Of a DNA stretch of 64,000 bases, positions 48,465 through 59,312 are shown piece after piece (position 1 is the stretch's first letter; each line of letters starts with the position of its first letter). Position numbers and translations under genes: made by a program. A model generated the notes under the pieces. That model did no database searches. It was not told the DNA's origin and saw only the letters and a list, made by a program, of their open reading frames with translations. The stretch comes from Chelydra serpentina (Eukaryota; Chordata; Testudines; Chelydridae): contig JBAIAC010000007.1 of NCBI GenBank assembly GCA_037349315.1, positions 3,596,001-3,660,000 of the forward strand. Direction: 5' to 3'.

Positions 48465-51314
48465 ATGTAACTGAGTGGATGTGTAACCACTGAAACACAT
48501 CAGCCATTAAAAGCCACCAGACAACTTTCATCTGGTGACCGCTGCAGCATGATGTGTGCATCCTTACAGACTATACAGTTTTTTTTTAAGATTACTGGGT
48601 AAATTGTAGCAGTCACAGCTTTTCAGCAAGAAGCATCTCCGACCTAGGCATTGACAGTATGAGACAGATATATATGGTCTAATTGCAATGATTCTCCATT
48701 GTGGAAAATTGCTGTACTGAGTCATAGCTGAGACTTTACAATGCTGTCAATGGTGAAATTTTATGGCGATCTTGCCATGAGTTACTGTGGCAACCAAAAT
48801 GACAGCAAAAGCAGATGCCAAGTAAACTAAAACACATAAGGGGGTTCAGCAAAGATGTTCTTTTATTGTGAACACTATAGTAACTATTACTCATTTTGTT
48901 CATACAACTTTATTTTGTACGTCATCTGACATAATGCATGAGAAAATAGCTTTGTAGGGTCACATGCAATGAGATGGTTGAGCAAAACTAAACAACCCCT
49001 CCCCTCATAGAAATAAAGTTAAACTGACCAAAAAGATACTTTCTTCAGCGGGGATTTGAAGAGGGGTGAAAGCAGTGAGGCCAAGAGGTAGTTCACTCCA
49101 AATGACAGGAGCCACGGCAAAGACTCACACCAATACTAAGGAAAAGACGGTCGCTCCTTGACCCGAGCGGTTAGCAAATATTCAGAGCCTTGCTGGGCTG
49201 TTCCCGTTAGGAAGAGAAATTGATTATGTGAATCAGGTATTTCCTCAGTGCAATCCTGTTTACTTTAAAAGAATGTACACAAAGTCCTGTTTCCTTGAAC
49301 ACTGAATGAACAAACAACAGCAGGCAGTTTCCTTGCTCATGATTTCCAAGGCTGCCTTTGCAGAGTTCTGTGCCAGACATGCCAAACCTGCGAAAAAAAC
49401 GCAGAAATTGGGCTTGTTTTTGGCTTAATTGGCTTATGAGTTGCTTGTTGGCTAGTTTTTGGCTTGTAGCTTGTTGCCCGTTTTTTGTTGTTGTTGTTGT
49501 TGTTGATTTTTTGATTGGCTCCCGGCAAGCAGGGACAAGGGGCAAGTCGGGGGAAGAGAGGGAGAGAATCAGGGCTGCACAGTGGGGCCCACCACAGTCC
49601 CAGACTGCACACTGGGGGGATCTAGTCACATAGAAAGTTGGGGTTATTAGGGATTGGCTTGTTTTGGCCTTATTCTGAAATGGGGTTAACTTGATTTTTG
49701 GCTTATTGTGGAAGTCTGGGTGCTAATTTCACATGAAAGTTGGCAACTGTGTCCTGTGCCCAAAGGAGCTCTCACTCAGGGCCATGCTCACAAATGCCGC
49801 TCTGGCTTTCTACATATGACTCAAGATCAATGCCCCAGCATTTGGAATCAGTCCCAGGGAAATCCCTCTTATTCTCCCTTCCCATGAGATCTAGTACCTT
49901 GGACGGTGGTTTCTACTGTTTTAGCTAGCTCACTCCATCAAGGAGCTCATTATTTCTTCCTTTAAACCCAAATGAAGGGTGGCTAGCACAAGGTCTATGA
50001 CTGCCAACGGGTCAAAGACAGGCTTATTTGCAACCATAAACACCTTCTAGAATAATAGTACATAGATAGTGCCAGAGAAGCATACTGAGGGTATGTCTAT
50101 AATTACAATCATAGGGTCTGATTGCAGCTTAAGTAGACATACCCAAGCTAGTTTAGATGGAGCTAGCTTGAGTCCTGGTAATAGTAAAGCAGCAGCAGCA
50201 TGCGCTTCAGTACAGACTGGAGAAGCCCACCACAAACCTTGGGTAATTACTTGTAGGGCTAGCCTGTGTTGAAGCATGCACTGCCAGTGTCACTACTTCG
50301 GTACTCAAGCTAGCTAGATTAAAGTAGCTCACGTATGTCTACATACGCTGCAACCGCACCCTGTGATTGTAAGATAGACAGACCCTGAGGACAGACCATG
50401 GTTGGAGATGCAGTGTGGAGTGAGGTCACTGAAGGCTCCAGCCTCCTGCACTTGTCATGTTGCCATGCCCAGACATGTGAGATAAGTGTATGCCTCAGTG
50501 TTTTATAGTATATAAATATAAAATGTACTATGCAAGTCTTAGGAATTCAGTCAGTATTTCCTAAAATAATAGCATTTTCAGATTGATCCCAAAATGGTTT
50601 AATCTTTTTTCTCTTTTTATTTATTGATGTGTACAGTGCCTTATGTATATGTCATTTGTTTGTACCCATGCAAGAGTAAAACCAGTATGAAAAATAGTTT
50701 GTATTTATCAAATACAGTTAGAGTAGTATTTAAACTTTATATTAACTGGGTTAATACAGCTTCAGATTTTCTTCCATTTGCTTGCTCTGAGCACCAATAG
50801 CTGCCACTATCACCTCTACTTTTCCACATATAATGAAAATTGCCGTGATAAACTTGATCTTGAGATTTCAGTGTTTCAAAATGAAGAATGTTAAAACGAA
50901 CAAAAATTCTCACTTTATCACTAACCTCTGAAATTTAAATTCTCTAGGATTTAAGGGGGTTTTGCAGAGTCTTAGTTTTATGTCTTGCTTCTAACTGATT
51001 TGAACACTAAAAACTCATGATTCTTACTGAATGGGCAGCAGCTTACCATCTCAGCAGAATTACCAGACTGAAGGAGGAAAAAAATACTGAATGACTGTAG
51101 TCCTTCAGATTTGACTTGCTACAGTGAAAAGCTAAAGCTGTTACTCCTAGAACTTAAAATCAAAATCAACGTGTACTTGACTTGCAGTCATCAGACAATG
51201 CATTTTATCCATCTGCAAGAATGGTGTATATAACTGGCTTCTGACTATGAGGTGCAAGTCTACTTCCTAGTGCAACATGCAAAAATTGAAAAGGAGACTT
51301 CCACCAACCTAAAC
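48465..51314. other. Intergenic between repeats and WDHD1 3' end
   Basis: Mostly unassigned. A GTT repeat lies at about 49487-49505. The block 49376-49755 has 'atgccaaacctgcg' and 'gaaagttggcaactgtg' at opposite ends, perhaps a decayed hAT-like element. A MITE lies at 50087-50392. Confidence 0.4.
50087..50392. mobile_element. MITE with GGGTATGTCTA ends
   Basis: Left 'ctgagggtatgtctataatt' and right 'agatagacagaccctgag' are inverted. Internal 'caagctagttt' and 'aagctagctag' also pair. Confidence 0.65.
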
Positions 51315-51330
51315 ACAGAAATGTTCACAT

Positions 51331-51336
51331 TTTATT
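51331..51336 (-). terminator. WDHD1: Candidate WDHD1 polyadenylation signal
   Basis: AATAAA on the minus strand, about 735 nt below the WDHD1 stop codon. It is the first canonical hexamer I found downstream. Another lies near 50616, so alternative ends are possible. Confidence 0.45.
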
Positions 51337-52070
51337 TTAAACAAATATTACATACAAACCTCACAAATTCTAAAGTTAAGAGTGCTTTACGGACCAAATC
51401 CTGGGGGAGAGCTCTTCTGCAGAGTGTAGGTCGGGGGAGGAGCATATGCATGTACACACAAGACAGCTTAAACCTCTCCTCTGTACACCCACTGTTCCCA
51501 GTACAGCTTCGGTACATGGCTGGACCCTCAGTACTAAATTAGGCTGCTGGAGCTCAACAGCTGGAAATTACCACAAGGAGTTGAAACTGTAGCCAAAGAT
51601 CAGTATGGTACAGAGGCATCTTTCTCTCCCCCCATAGCTTCTTCTCCTTGCTACACTGACAGGAGAAAGAGTAAGTGACATAAGAGCCCCTACTTTTGCT
51701 CTACACCACCATGAGATCATCCTTACACTTTGCCAATTCTCCATGGGCTAACTAGCTGGCTTTAGGGTCAAATATCAGGAGCGGTAGGGCACACAAAGGC
51801 CACACAGCATCATAGAATCTGGCCCTATATCTAGAAAATAATCAATGAATTATAACTATTTGTATCGACTATACACACTTATATAAAAACTTATTTGCAT
51901 CAAGGATCTCAGGGATGCTGCATCACTTCCATCATTCCACTTTGTAAAGGGATGTTTAGGACAAAACACTCACTCTTTTTGCAAGTGCACTTGGATTCTG
52001 TTGGCAAATTTCTCAATACAGGAGAAACGAATGTCTTGAGACAAAACAGTGGAAAGGTACCAATTTTGAT

Positions 52071-52274
52071 TTAGCTCTGCTTGAATGCAAAGGCTGACAA
52101 TCTGACATTTGTAGATGGATCTAATGGCTTCCGTTTTTTGGGCAAACTGGACTCCTCCTCTGATTTTTCTTCTAGTTTCTCTTTCCCCTCGTTCTTTGCA
52201 TCTGTTGGGCGCTTCCGCTTTTTTGCTTCAGCTGAATTACTAGCCGCTCCTCCTTTGGCTTTCTCTGTCCAGAC
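52071..52274 (-). CDS. WDHD1: WDHD1 last coding exon with stop codon
   Basis: A 204-nt coding segment (67 residues and TAA) after acceptor TTTTTTAAG. It begins VWTEKAKGG, finishing the HMG box, then a basic and acidic tail with two nuclear-localisation-like clusters, KKRKRP and PKKRKPLD, and ends LSAFAFKQS. Human WDHD1 ends LSAFAFKQE, so the natural C-terminus is confirmed. The stop codon is at 52071-52073. Confidence 0.96.
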   Translation of the reverse strand, partial: VWTEKAKGGAASNSAEAKKRKRPTDAKNEGKEKLEEKSEEESSLPKKRKPLDPSTNVRLSAFAFKQS

Positions 52275-53566
52275 CTTAAAAAAGCAGATACGTTAAAAAA
52301 CTAAAACCAAAGCACAATATAGTGAATTCTACTATCTTACCATATAATCACGGAAAGAAAACGTCTGCAGAATAAGGTAGTATTGGAATAGTTACTACAC
52401 TGACCACCGCTAAAGTATGAAAGACATTGGTAAGGTTGGAAATTACTTCCTGAGTCCAGCTTGTGCTACTGTGGGACTCTTCTTTACATCGATATCTTAA
52501 CTAGTCTAGTTGTGAACACTAACAGTAGTATTTTAATGATCACTCTTGACAAATTATTCAATGGTCCTTTGTTGTAAATGCACACACCATGTTAAGGTTG
52601 TGTTTAAATAATTCTGACAACAAAAAGAAATGTTAGTGATAAACAGTATCGCTTAATATTGTTAATTCCATATTAAGATATGTACCTATACATGTCAAGA
52701 CAATGTAATTATGATATCTTAATGTAAATAACCCAAATATCAATAAATACCACCCCCCAAAAAAATTATGATATTTCTCTCAATTTAGCATGATGGATAT
52801 TTAATGCCCCAGGCTTTAGAGCACAGTTATAGTCCGTTTGTTGATTTTTCTAGCCTATACATTTTAAAAGCCAGGTTTTATTCAGGCCTTGGTCAGTTTG
52901 TTTTTGCAGGTGAAATTTGGACATCTAAATCACTAATATTTGCACCATGAGACCACTACAGGTCCAAAATAGCAAAGTTTTCTTGTCTTCCTTTACATGT
53001 CTTTTCTGTAACAAATAAGACAATGCTGCACACACTATTTCACATAAACATGGTCTAACCAAGGCTCTTACATGCCACAGCTAGTTTATACATATCACTA
53101 TGGCATTTGCTATATTTTCAGACTGTAAGTGTTTGTCTAATTTGCTGCTCATGATCACATCTAGGCCTTTCTCAATATTTCTCCTTTGTAACAAGTATTC
53201 TCCCATTTTGAACTTCCGCTTGGTGTTTTTACCATTTTTTCTCACCTTACTAATTCTTGACCACTTCTCTGAACTTTTAAATTCCTTCCTTTACTAGTTT
53301 CTGCATCCTCTCCAAATCTGATTTCATGTCTGCAATTTACTATTGTAAACATTACTCCTTCCTCTAAATCATTATGAAAATAAACAATTTATAAAGATCT
53401 GGCTGATAATTAAAGCATACATTTTGAGTTTTAGCCTAGTATAATATTTTGAGTCCAGATGGAGAGTGGCAGCATTTAAGGAAATTTCAAAACTGGAATT
53501 TCCACAGGATTCAATGGTAAAAGAGAAACAATTCTTGAAAAATATAGTGCAACAGGGCTTTCTTAC

Positions 53567-53702
53567 CATCCTTTCATCAGATGACAGCACTCTAAATCGA
53601 CTCATGCCTTCTTTGATTATGTCTGCTTCCTCCAAATCGGGATTATCTGCCAAAATACTCTCTCTGTTTTCTTCTAGCCACATTTGGAATCCTGTCTTTG
53701 GT
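53567..53702 (-). CDS. WDHD1: WDHD1 exon encoding HMG box
   Basis: A 136-nt exon with acceptor AATTTTAG and donor GTAAGA. After completing an Arg codon it encodes PKTGFQMWLEENRESILADN, then PDLEEADIIKEGMSRFRVLS and SDERM. The PKxxFxxWLxENR start and the helix pattern are those of an HMG box, which continues with VW in the last exon. In WDHD1 this C-terminal HMG box binds DNA and supports loading of polymerase alpha. Exon phases are 2 in, 0 out. Confidence 0.96.
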
Positions 53703-53925
53703 CTAAAATTGTCACAAAAAATAATTTCCAATGTATGAAGCCTATAAAACAACTTTACAAAAATAGCATTTGCAACCAGAACTGATCGGAGTGTTTTTTA
53801 TTGCCACAGAGAGCCTGTCTAGAAAAGCAAGTCAGCATATTCAGCAATTTCCATTCTCTCTTCAGAACAGCTCACCAGTAGGCTGCAGCAACAGGCCAAG
53901 TCTGTGTGTTTTTAAAATAGAGTAC

Positions 53926-54740
53926 TGTCATAAATATGAAGGGAAGGGGGAGAGGGTCTGATGCAGTGCTATAAAATCCTCTTTCCAGTAAAGGGTTAAG
54001 AAATGCAGGTAGCCAGACTGACACCTGACCTGGCTGGCATCTGACCAATAAGGGGACAAGATACTTTCAAACTTTGGGAGGGGGGAACGCTTTGAGTGTG
54101 TCTTTGTCTGAGAGAGAGTGATCTTGAAAGACAGAAGGAACCTGCAGAAAATCAAACCTCCCTTTTCTGAAGTAAGTTTAGATAGCATAGCGTATAGATT
54201 TCTGTTTAATTTCGGCTTGGTGTATAACCTGTGTTAGAAAGGGCAAGGGGGGGAGGGGTGTTATTCATGGTTTTCTGTAACGTTAAGGTTTTGTCCAGAG
54301 GGGGAAATCTCTCTGAGTTTGGAAATATAGTGCCCTGTGAAATAGTTACCATCCTGATTTTACAGAGATGATTTTACCTTCTTTATTTCTAATAAAATCC
54401 TTCTTTTAAGAAGTTGACTGCTTTCTATGGTGTTAAAACCCAGGGGGTGGGTTTTTAGATCACTGTGTAACCAATTGGTTGGGAGATTGTTCTCAAGCTT
54501 CCCCAGGAAAGGGGGTGTACGGCTTGAGGGGGTATTTTGGGGGGGAGGGAAGTTCAAGTGATTCCTTTCCTGGATTCCTGTTAGACATTTGATGGTGGCA
54601 GCGAGAAGCATTTCTCAGGGTGCAGGGAATTTTGTACCTTGGGGGATTTAACCTAAGTTGGTAAAAATAAGTTTAGGGGCTCTGAATGCGGGTCCCCACG
54701 TCTTTACCCTAGAGTTTAGAGTGGGGAGGGAACCCTGACA
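53926..54740 (+). mobile_element. Solo LTR in WDHD1 intron, perfect 5-bp duplication
   Basis: TGTCATAAATATGAAGG...GGGAACCCTGACA, 815 bp, with agtac on both sides (53921-53925 and 54741-54745). TGTCA/TGACA are inverted ends. A TATA-like 'gctataaaatcc' lies near 53970 and an AATAAA signal near 54390. It is antisense to WDHD1. Confidence 0.87.
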
Positions 54741-54757
54741 AGTACTTGACTTTAACA

Positions 54758-54861
54758 CAGTGGTGGGCAACCTGCGGTCGGCCGTCAATGAAAATAAACT
54801 GTCTTGCGGCCCACCAGCGGATTACCCTGATGGGCCACGTGCAGCAGGTTGCCCACCACTG
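54758..54861. mobile_element. 104-bp hAT MITE next to the LTR
   Basis: Ends CAGTGGTGGGCAACCTGCGG and CAGGTTGCCCACCACTG. Flanks ctttaaca (54750-54757) and ctttaaaa (54862-54869) agree at 7 of 8 bases. Confidence 0.87.
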
Positions 54862-55576
54862 CTTTAAAATGTCTCCGAAGAGCTCTACTACAAAGTTCTC
54901 TTTTCAAATTGGAGACTTTCATGCAAGTCTCCTATGACTATGGAACCTCTTGTGAAGCTTTTAGATTTAGATTTTAAATGTCAGGAAATGTCTCAAATGT
55001 AAATACTTCCAGTACTTCGATCTAGCATAGGAGCATGGCTTAATCTATTGTTCAACAATCAATATCAGATGCATAAATAATACCCAGACAGAAATCATGG
55101 CTGAGGACCTAAAACTTACATTACACATCGTACATGACTATCCGTTACGTACGAATGCGCCTATCTCAAAGTGACACAAAATCAGCTGTGAATGGATTTT
55201 CTGCAACTTTTGGAAGACATGCAACATTCTATGCTTTCACTGTATTTTCCTTACAATCACACGACTTGTTTTATGCAGAGACAGGTTGACAATACATATA
55301 CTATAAGCTAAGCTAAGATCCTAAAAGTGGCTTCACAACTGTGAAAACTTATTAATGAATGCTCTTATCATGGTTTTATACAGCTTTGTCTCATTCCAAT
55401 GCCATCAGAAATCGTTCCCACAATCTTGATGTGTAAGGACTACCTCTAGAGGCGAGGCAGTTAAGTCTTCATACTCGATTAGCTAGCGAGACTCAGAAGA
55501 TGAATATAACAGAAGTGTTGACGCACCACTTTTATAGCTCATGTTCCAAAATGTTCAAACCAAGAGAGACACTTCT

Positions 55577-55803
55577 AGGGTAGGTCAACATTGCAGTGAG
55601 GATGCTGCAGTACAGGCTTCAGTGCAGGCTGCACAAGTCCACCTGGCCCTGCTGGGTATGTACTCACTTGTGCAGCAACTGCTGAAGCCCACGCTGTGGC
55701 ATCCTCACTTCTGTTTTTAGCAAACTAGCTAAAGTACAGCTGGCATGGGTACATCTCGGTGAGTTACTATTCACACCCCCGGCTGCAAAGCAGACATACC
55801 CTG
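55577..55803. mobile_element. MITE with GGGTAGGTC / GACATACCC ends
   Basis: Left 'tctagggtaggtcaacattg' and right 'gcaaagcagacataccctgaga' are related inverted ends. Inner arms 'gtgaggatgctgcagtac' and 'gtggcatcctcac' pair. It sits in a WDHD1 intron, about 180 bp below an exon. Confidence 0.65.
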
Positions 55804-55982
55804 AGACTAATTCTTTAGATCTGGCTAAAGAACATTAATGTACAGATGAGAAAAATGAAATAGCAACAATTAATGAGCCTGATACTATAAATGCAGACAT
55901 TTCTGAAATTGTGTCAAGTATATACACATCAAAATTAAAATTAAGTGTTATGTGAGAAACAAAATCCCTTGAATTCACGCAC

Positions 55983-56116
55983 CTTTTGTTTTCAGTGTTT
56001 TCGGTGGCAGCAGGTTGGATTTCAGGCAATATATTTTCAGCTTTTTCTTCTCTTTCTTCTACTGTTTTGTCACCAGCATGGGATGGACGGGGCTGGAAAA
56101 AAGTGGCTGCTAAAGC
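55983..56116 (-). CDS. WDHD1: WDHD1 linker exon before HMG box
   Basis: A 134-nt exon with acceptor TTTATAG and donor GTGCGT. It opens in phase 0 with ALAATFFQPRPSHAG, then a charged stretch VEEREEKAEN, and closes with ATENTENK plus two bases of an Arg codon. That codon is finished by the first base of the HMG-box exon. The human counterpart also opens with a SYFQ-like segment and ends NTENQR before the HMG box. The FFQ segment recalls short peptide motifs used by replication proteins, but I cannot assign a partner from sequence. Confidence 0.92.
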
Positions 56117-56560
56117 CTATAAAAATTTATAGAGATTTTAGATAAATCCACTGGTGATATTTACACATTGTGAATGTGTCTACACATCTGACATTACAAA
56201 CCACATCATCCCAAGGAAAAGCCATTTTACTGCCGGTTTCTGTTGTTAAACTGACGGTTTAAAATCTTAAAACGGTACATGTGTATTATTAATACTCTAT
56301 TATTAAATAAGAATAACTACTGAAGTCACTGCAAGGGCATGCTTTCTACAGCTTGACCAAAAAAAACCAAACTCATATTGCTTTTTAGTCTGCACATGGT
56401 GTAATTCTACACATTTCTGTACTCTGCTTGGACAGAGTTTACCATCTGGGTTGTTTCATTCAATCAACAGTGTTTCCTATATGCAATAAGAGCAGGGAAA
56501 ATTCAATTTTACTCACTAACGTTTTGCTCACTGAAGTAGTGTAAAGACCAGAAATATTAC

Positions 56561-56720
56561 CTGCTTGGACTTGGGCTTGGGGATCAGAGGCTTTATAACT
56601 GGAGACTTTTGTTTGTTTACAGCCCGGCTGTTAGGTGTTGGGGTATTCTTGGAGAACTTGCTCATATTATCTAGAATGTTAGCTGAGTGAGCTGTTGGGT
56701 CTTTCTGGTTAGCCGATACC
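56561..56720 (-). CDS. WDHD1: WDHD1 linker exon with apparent frame disruption
   Basis: The exon runs from acceptor TTACTTTAG to donor GTAATA and is 160 nt long. From the phase 0 end of the previous exon it reads VSANQKEP, like human VSAxxKEP, then NSSLS and a TAA stop. The rest (SANILDNMSKFSKN, then KSPVIKPLIPKPKSKQ) matches human in another frame, and that frame is the one that joins the next exon correctly. A net one-base shift therefore falls between about 56678 and 56700. It may be a sequencing or assembly error, a real mutation, or a sign of a different acceptor (an AAAG|AAC site would restore frame but has a poor pyrimidine tract). The segment is disordered linker. Confidence 0.85.
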
Positions 56721-56858
56721 TAAAGTAACAAACAGTTGGGAGCATTTTATTTTCAGTCACAAAAGGGAGTCTTCTTTTCCAAAGAATTTCTTTTATATGA
56801 AAATCTTAACTTAACACACACAAAAAAATCACTATCAGATGAACTGCAAAATTCTTAC

Positions 56859-56902
56859 CTTGAAGGGATTGACTCGTCCTTGGCTGCTAGATGTAATTAC
56901 AG
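56859..56902 (-). CDS. WDHD1: WDHD1 linker exon ending GRVNPFK
   Basis: A 44-nt exon with donor GTAAGA. Three acceptors were possible; AACAAAAG|CT at 56903 was chosen because it alone keeps phase with the previous exon and gives AVITSSSQGRVNPFK, which matches human SSQGRVNPFK. It ends in phase 0. Confidence 0.87.
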
Positions 56903-56991
56903 CTTTTGTTACAGAAAAGGGAAAAAACAACACATGAAAATCTGCAAAGTATTGTGTGTGTTTCATATTGGATTAAATGGAACATTTTTTA

Positions 56992-57009
56992 GGGGGGGGG
57001 GGGGGGGGG
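56992..57009. repeat. Run of 18 G
   Basis: An uninterrupted G run directly before the SINE head at 57010, on the plus strand (C run on the transcribed WDHD1 strand). Its length may be unreliable in short reads. Confidence 0.95.
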
Positions 57010-57176
57010 CAGGGATAGCTCAGTGGTTTGAGGATTGGCCTGCTAAACCCAGGGTTGTGAGTTCAATCCTTGAGGGGGCCATTTGGGGCAAAAATTGGGG
57101 CTTGGTCCTGCTTTGAGCAGGGGGTTGGACTAGATGACCTCCTAAGGTCCCTGCCAACTCTGAAATTCTATGATTT
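57010..57176 (+). mobile_element. tRNA-derived SINE, Cry I / tortoise PolIII type
   Basis: Head with A-box-like TAGCTCAGTGG (57015-57025) and B-box-like GTTCAATCC (57061-57069), then 'gagcagggggttggactagatg', and a CR1-like tail ending 'gaaattctatga'. Second copy of the family at 14268, opposite strand. It lies in a WDHD1 intron. Confidence 0.85.
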
Positions 57177-57360
57177 TTCATTTTATTTCCTTAATTAGAA
57201 AAATAAAAGTATTCTGGCCTGTTAAATCAAAACTGAAAGTTCTGCACTTTTACTAGGGATGTTAAGAAACAGGAGGAGAGAGACGTGGGTAGATACTGAC
57301 AACAAAATGATAGAGCTGACAACAACATTTTCTTATTGGAATAAAATGAGATTTACGCAC

Positions 57361-57420
57361 CAGATTTAGGAGTAGACATTTCTGGCAATCCTACAGTTTT
57401 GCAGAATGGATTTTGTCCTT
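57361..57420 (-). CDS. WDHD1: WDHD1 linker exon with GQNPF motif
   Basis: A 60-nt exon with acceptor TATTCAG and donor GTGCGT. Only one frame is open, and it fits the flanking phases. It encodes the last two bases of a Lys codon, then GQNPFCKTVGLPEMSTPKS, then one base of an Ala codon. Human has a similar GQNxFxKS segment at this point. It is too short to appear as an ordinary open frame. Confidence 0.88.
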
Positions 57421-57910
57421 CTGAATAAAGAGATGCATTTTAAACTGATAACAAAATGCAAATATTAAAACAGCACAACTCATTTAAAAAAAATCCTAGT
57501 GAACGCATATGTAACTTTCATCATTACTTTACATTTTTAGTATTTGTATAAGTGCTTTAACAGACACATTTAATTTATTGTATCCCTATTTGGACTCACC
57601 TTTTCTAAGAAGAAGGAAAGAGCTGCATATTTACTTTGCTAAGCTAAGCTTTACTTTGCCACTTTTATGGATAACACCACTTAAACTTCATCTTTTTGAG
57701 CAGTAGAAGCAACAGCATTTATTTAAAAGAATTTCTAGTACTTAAAGTTTTACCATATAATAGAAAAGAGCATCCTAAGAAAAAACAAACTTATAATTGC
57801 ATGTCTTCAAAGCAAGTTTCAGTGTTCACACACTTTTCACTCCTCCAAAAAATATGGTAAGCATGTGCTAGACTGTAGTTCAGTGATTATTTCCCCTCCA
57901 ATCCCTCCAT

Positions 57911-58200
57911 CTTAGGGTATGTCTACACTACGAGAATAGTTCGATTTATCTTAAACCGAACTTGTGAAACCGATTTTACAAAGTCGATTGTGCGAATCCA
58001 CACCAAGGACATTAATTCGAGTTTGTGAGTCCACACTAACGGGGCAAGCGTCGACATTGCAAGCGGTGCACTGTGGTTAGCGATCCCACAGTTCCCGCAG
58101 TCCCCGCTGCCCATTGGAATTCTGGGTCTAGCCCCCAGTGCCTTCTGGGGCCAAAAATGTGTCGAGAGTGGTTTTGGGAACATGTCGTCATTCGACCCAC
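57911..58200. mobile_element. DNA-transposon fragment (GGGTATGTCTACACT end)
   Basis: Starts 'ttagggtatgtctacactacg', then 'gttcgatttatcttaaac' and 'cggtgcactgtggttagcgatc'. I recall this order from a common turtle DNA element. The other end is missing, replaced by the Penelope-like tail that follows. Confidence 0.6.
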
Positions 58201-58209
58201 ACTCCCGCC

Positions 58210-58600
58210 CTCCCTACCTCAGGATTAAATAAGGACTTGGAATGGCTCGGCCATTACGTTAATTGAATCTATTTCCCTTAAGTTAACGATCCTCATTCAC
58301 ACCTGTGTGACCATCTTGTTTATCACTTCAAAGGTTTTTCTTCCCCTGCTGTTATGGTTCCTCTCAATTAATTAGCCTCTTAAGGTTGGTCTATGCACCT
58401 CCACCTTATCATGTTTCTCTGACTGTATAAATATCTGTCTACTGTATGTTTCATTCCATGCATCCGATGAAGTGGGTACTAACCCACGAAAGCTTATGCT
58501 GAAATAAATTTGTTAGTCTCTAAGGTGCTACAAGTTTTTCTTTCTTATTTTCGTTTTGCTGACACAGACTAACACAGCTACTACACTGAAACCTATAGTT
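58210..58600 (+). mobile_element. Penelope-like element 3' end
   Basis: Contains 'ggaatggctcggccattacg', 'gcatccgatgaagtgggtac', 'ccacgaaagcttatgctgaa', 'taaatttgttagtctctaagg' and 'ctgacacagactaacacagc', the 3' UTR and tail of an abundant turtle retroelement that I take to be Penelope-like. The tail matches the reverse of 7603-7640. Confidence 0.65.
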
Positions 58601-58714
58601 AAGTGGGAAGTTCAAAGCAGACAGAACATGTCTAGTGGTTAGTGTCCCAACTGGAGTCAAGAATCCTTATTTCTTTCCATTGACTTCAGTGGGCTTTGGA
58701 CCAGGCCCTATGAG

Positions 58715-58918
58715 TAGAGCCCTGCAAATCCGCTGATATCTTCTTTGCATCTGCAAGTACAGATATCCATGGACCATTTTTGCAGATCGCGGATGGATGC
58801 GTATCCAAATTTTGCATCTAAAGCCTTGCAACTCGGTGAATATCAGCTTTATAACCGCGGATCATTTTTGCGCATCTGTTGGATGCGGATACAAATTTTG
58901 TATCCACGCAGGGCTCTA
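58715..58918. mobile_element. 204-bp hAT element
   Basis: Ends TAGAGCCCTGCAAATCCG and CCACGCAGGGCTCTA. Flanks cctatgag (58707-58714) and tctatgtg (58919-58926) agree at 6 of 8 bases. 'Gatatccatggacca' and 'gatcatttttg' motifs repeat internally. Confidence 0.75.
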
Positions 58919-59181
58919 TCTATGTGTCTGACCTGCTGTGTCACTTAACATCTATGCCTCACTTTCCTTGTAAGATGGAGATGATACTTACCTACCTCAC
59001 ATTGGTATCCTGAAAATTAATTCTTTGAAAATGTTAAACACTATACAAATTGTTGTGTTATCATCCAATCCATTTTATAAAGTTATGAGGGGAATTTCCA
59101 TAATGAAAAATTAATTCCTAATAAATCTATAAAACAAAGATCTGTGTAAACTTCACAACCTGCCCCCAAAGTGTTTCTTAC

Positions 59182-59312
59182 TAAATTTTTGCATTTCTGG
59201 CATTTCTTCCACTTCCTCAACCGCATCAGCTTCCTTGCTGTCTTCCATTTCTTGTTCATGCAAAAGGTTTCTGACTCGAGGCTGGCTCCACTCTGTGGCA
59301 GAGTTGCTATAA
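59182..59312 (-). CDS. WDHD1: WDHD1 linker exon
   Basis: A 131-nt exon with acceptor CACTTAG and donor GTAAGA. The opening T finishes the Gly codon, followed by YSNSATEWSQPRVRNLLHE and an acidic run ending EEMPEMQKF, then one base of a Lys codon. The YSNxATEWSQPRxRN stretch is also present in human WDHD1, and the acidic part is less conserved. This is disordered linker between the SepB-like domain and the HMG box. Confidence 0.93.

Noticed and set aside
56883..56886. Alternative acceptors giving a 25- or 28-nt WDHD1 exon
   Set aside because: Neither keeps phase with the exon at 57361-57420. The 44-nt version does and matches human SSQGRVNPFK.
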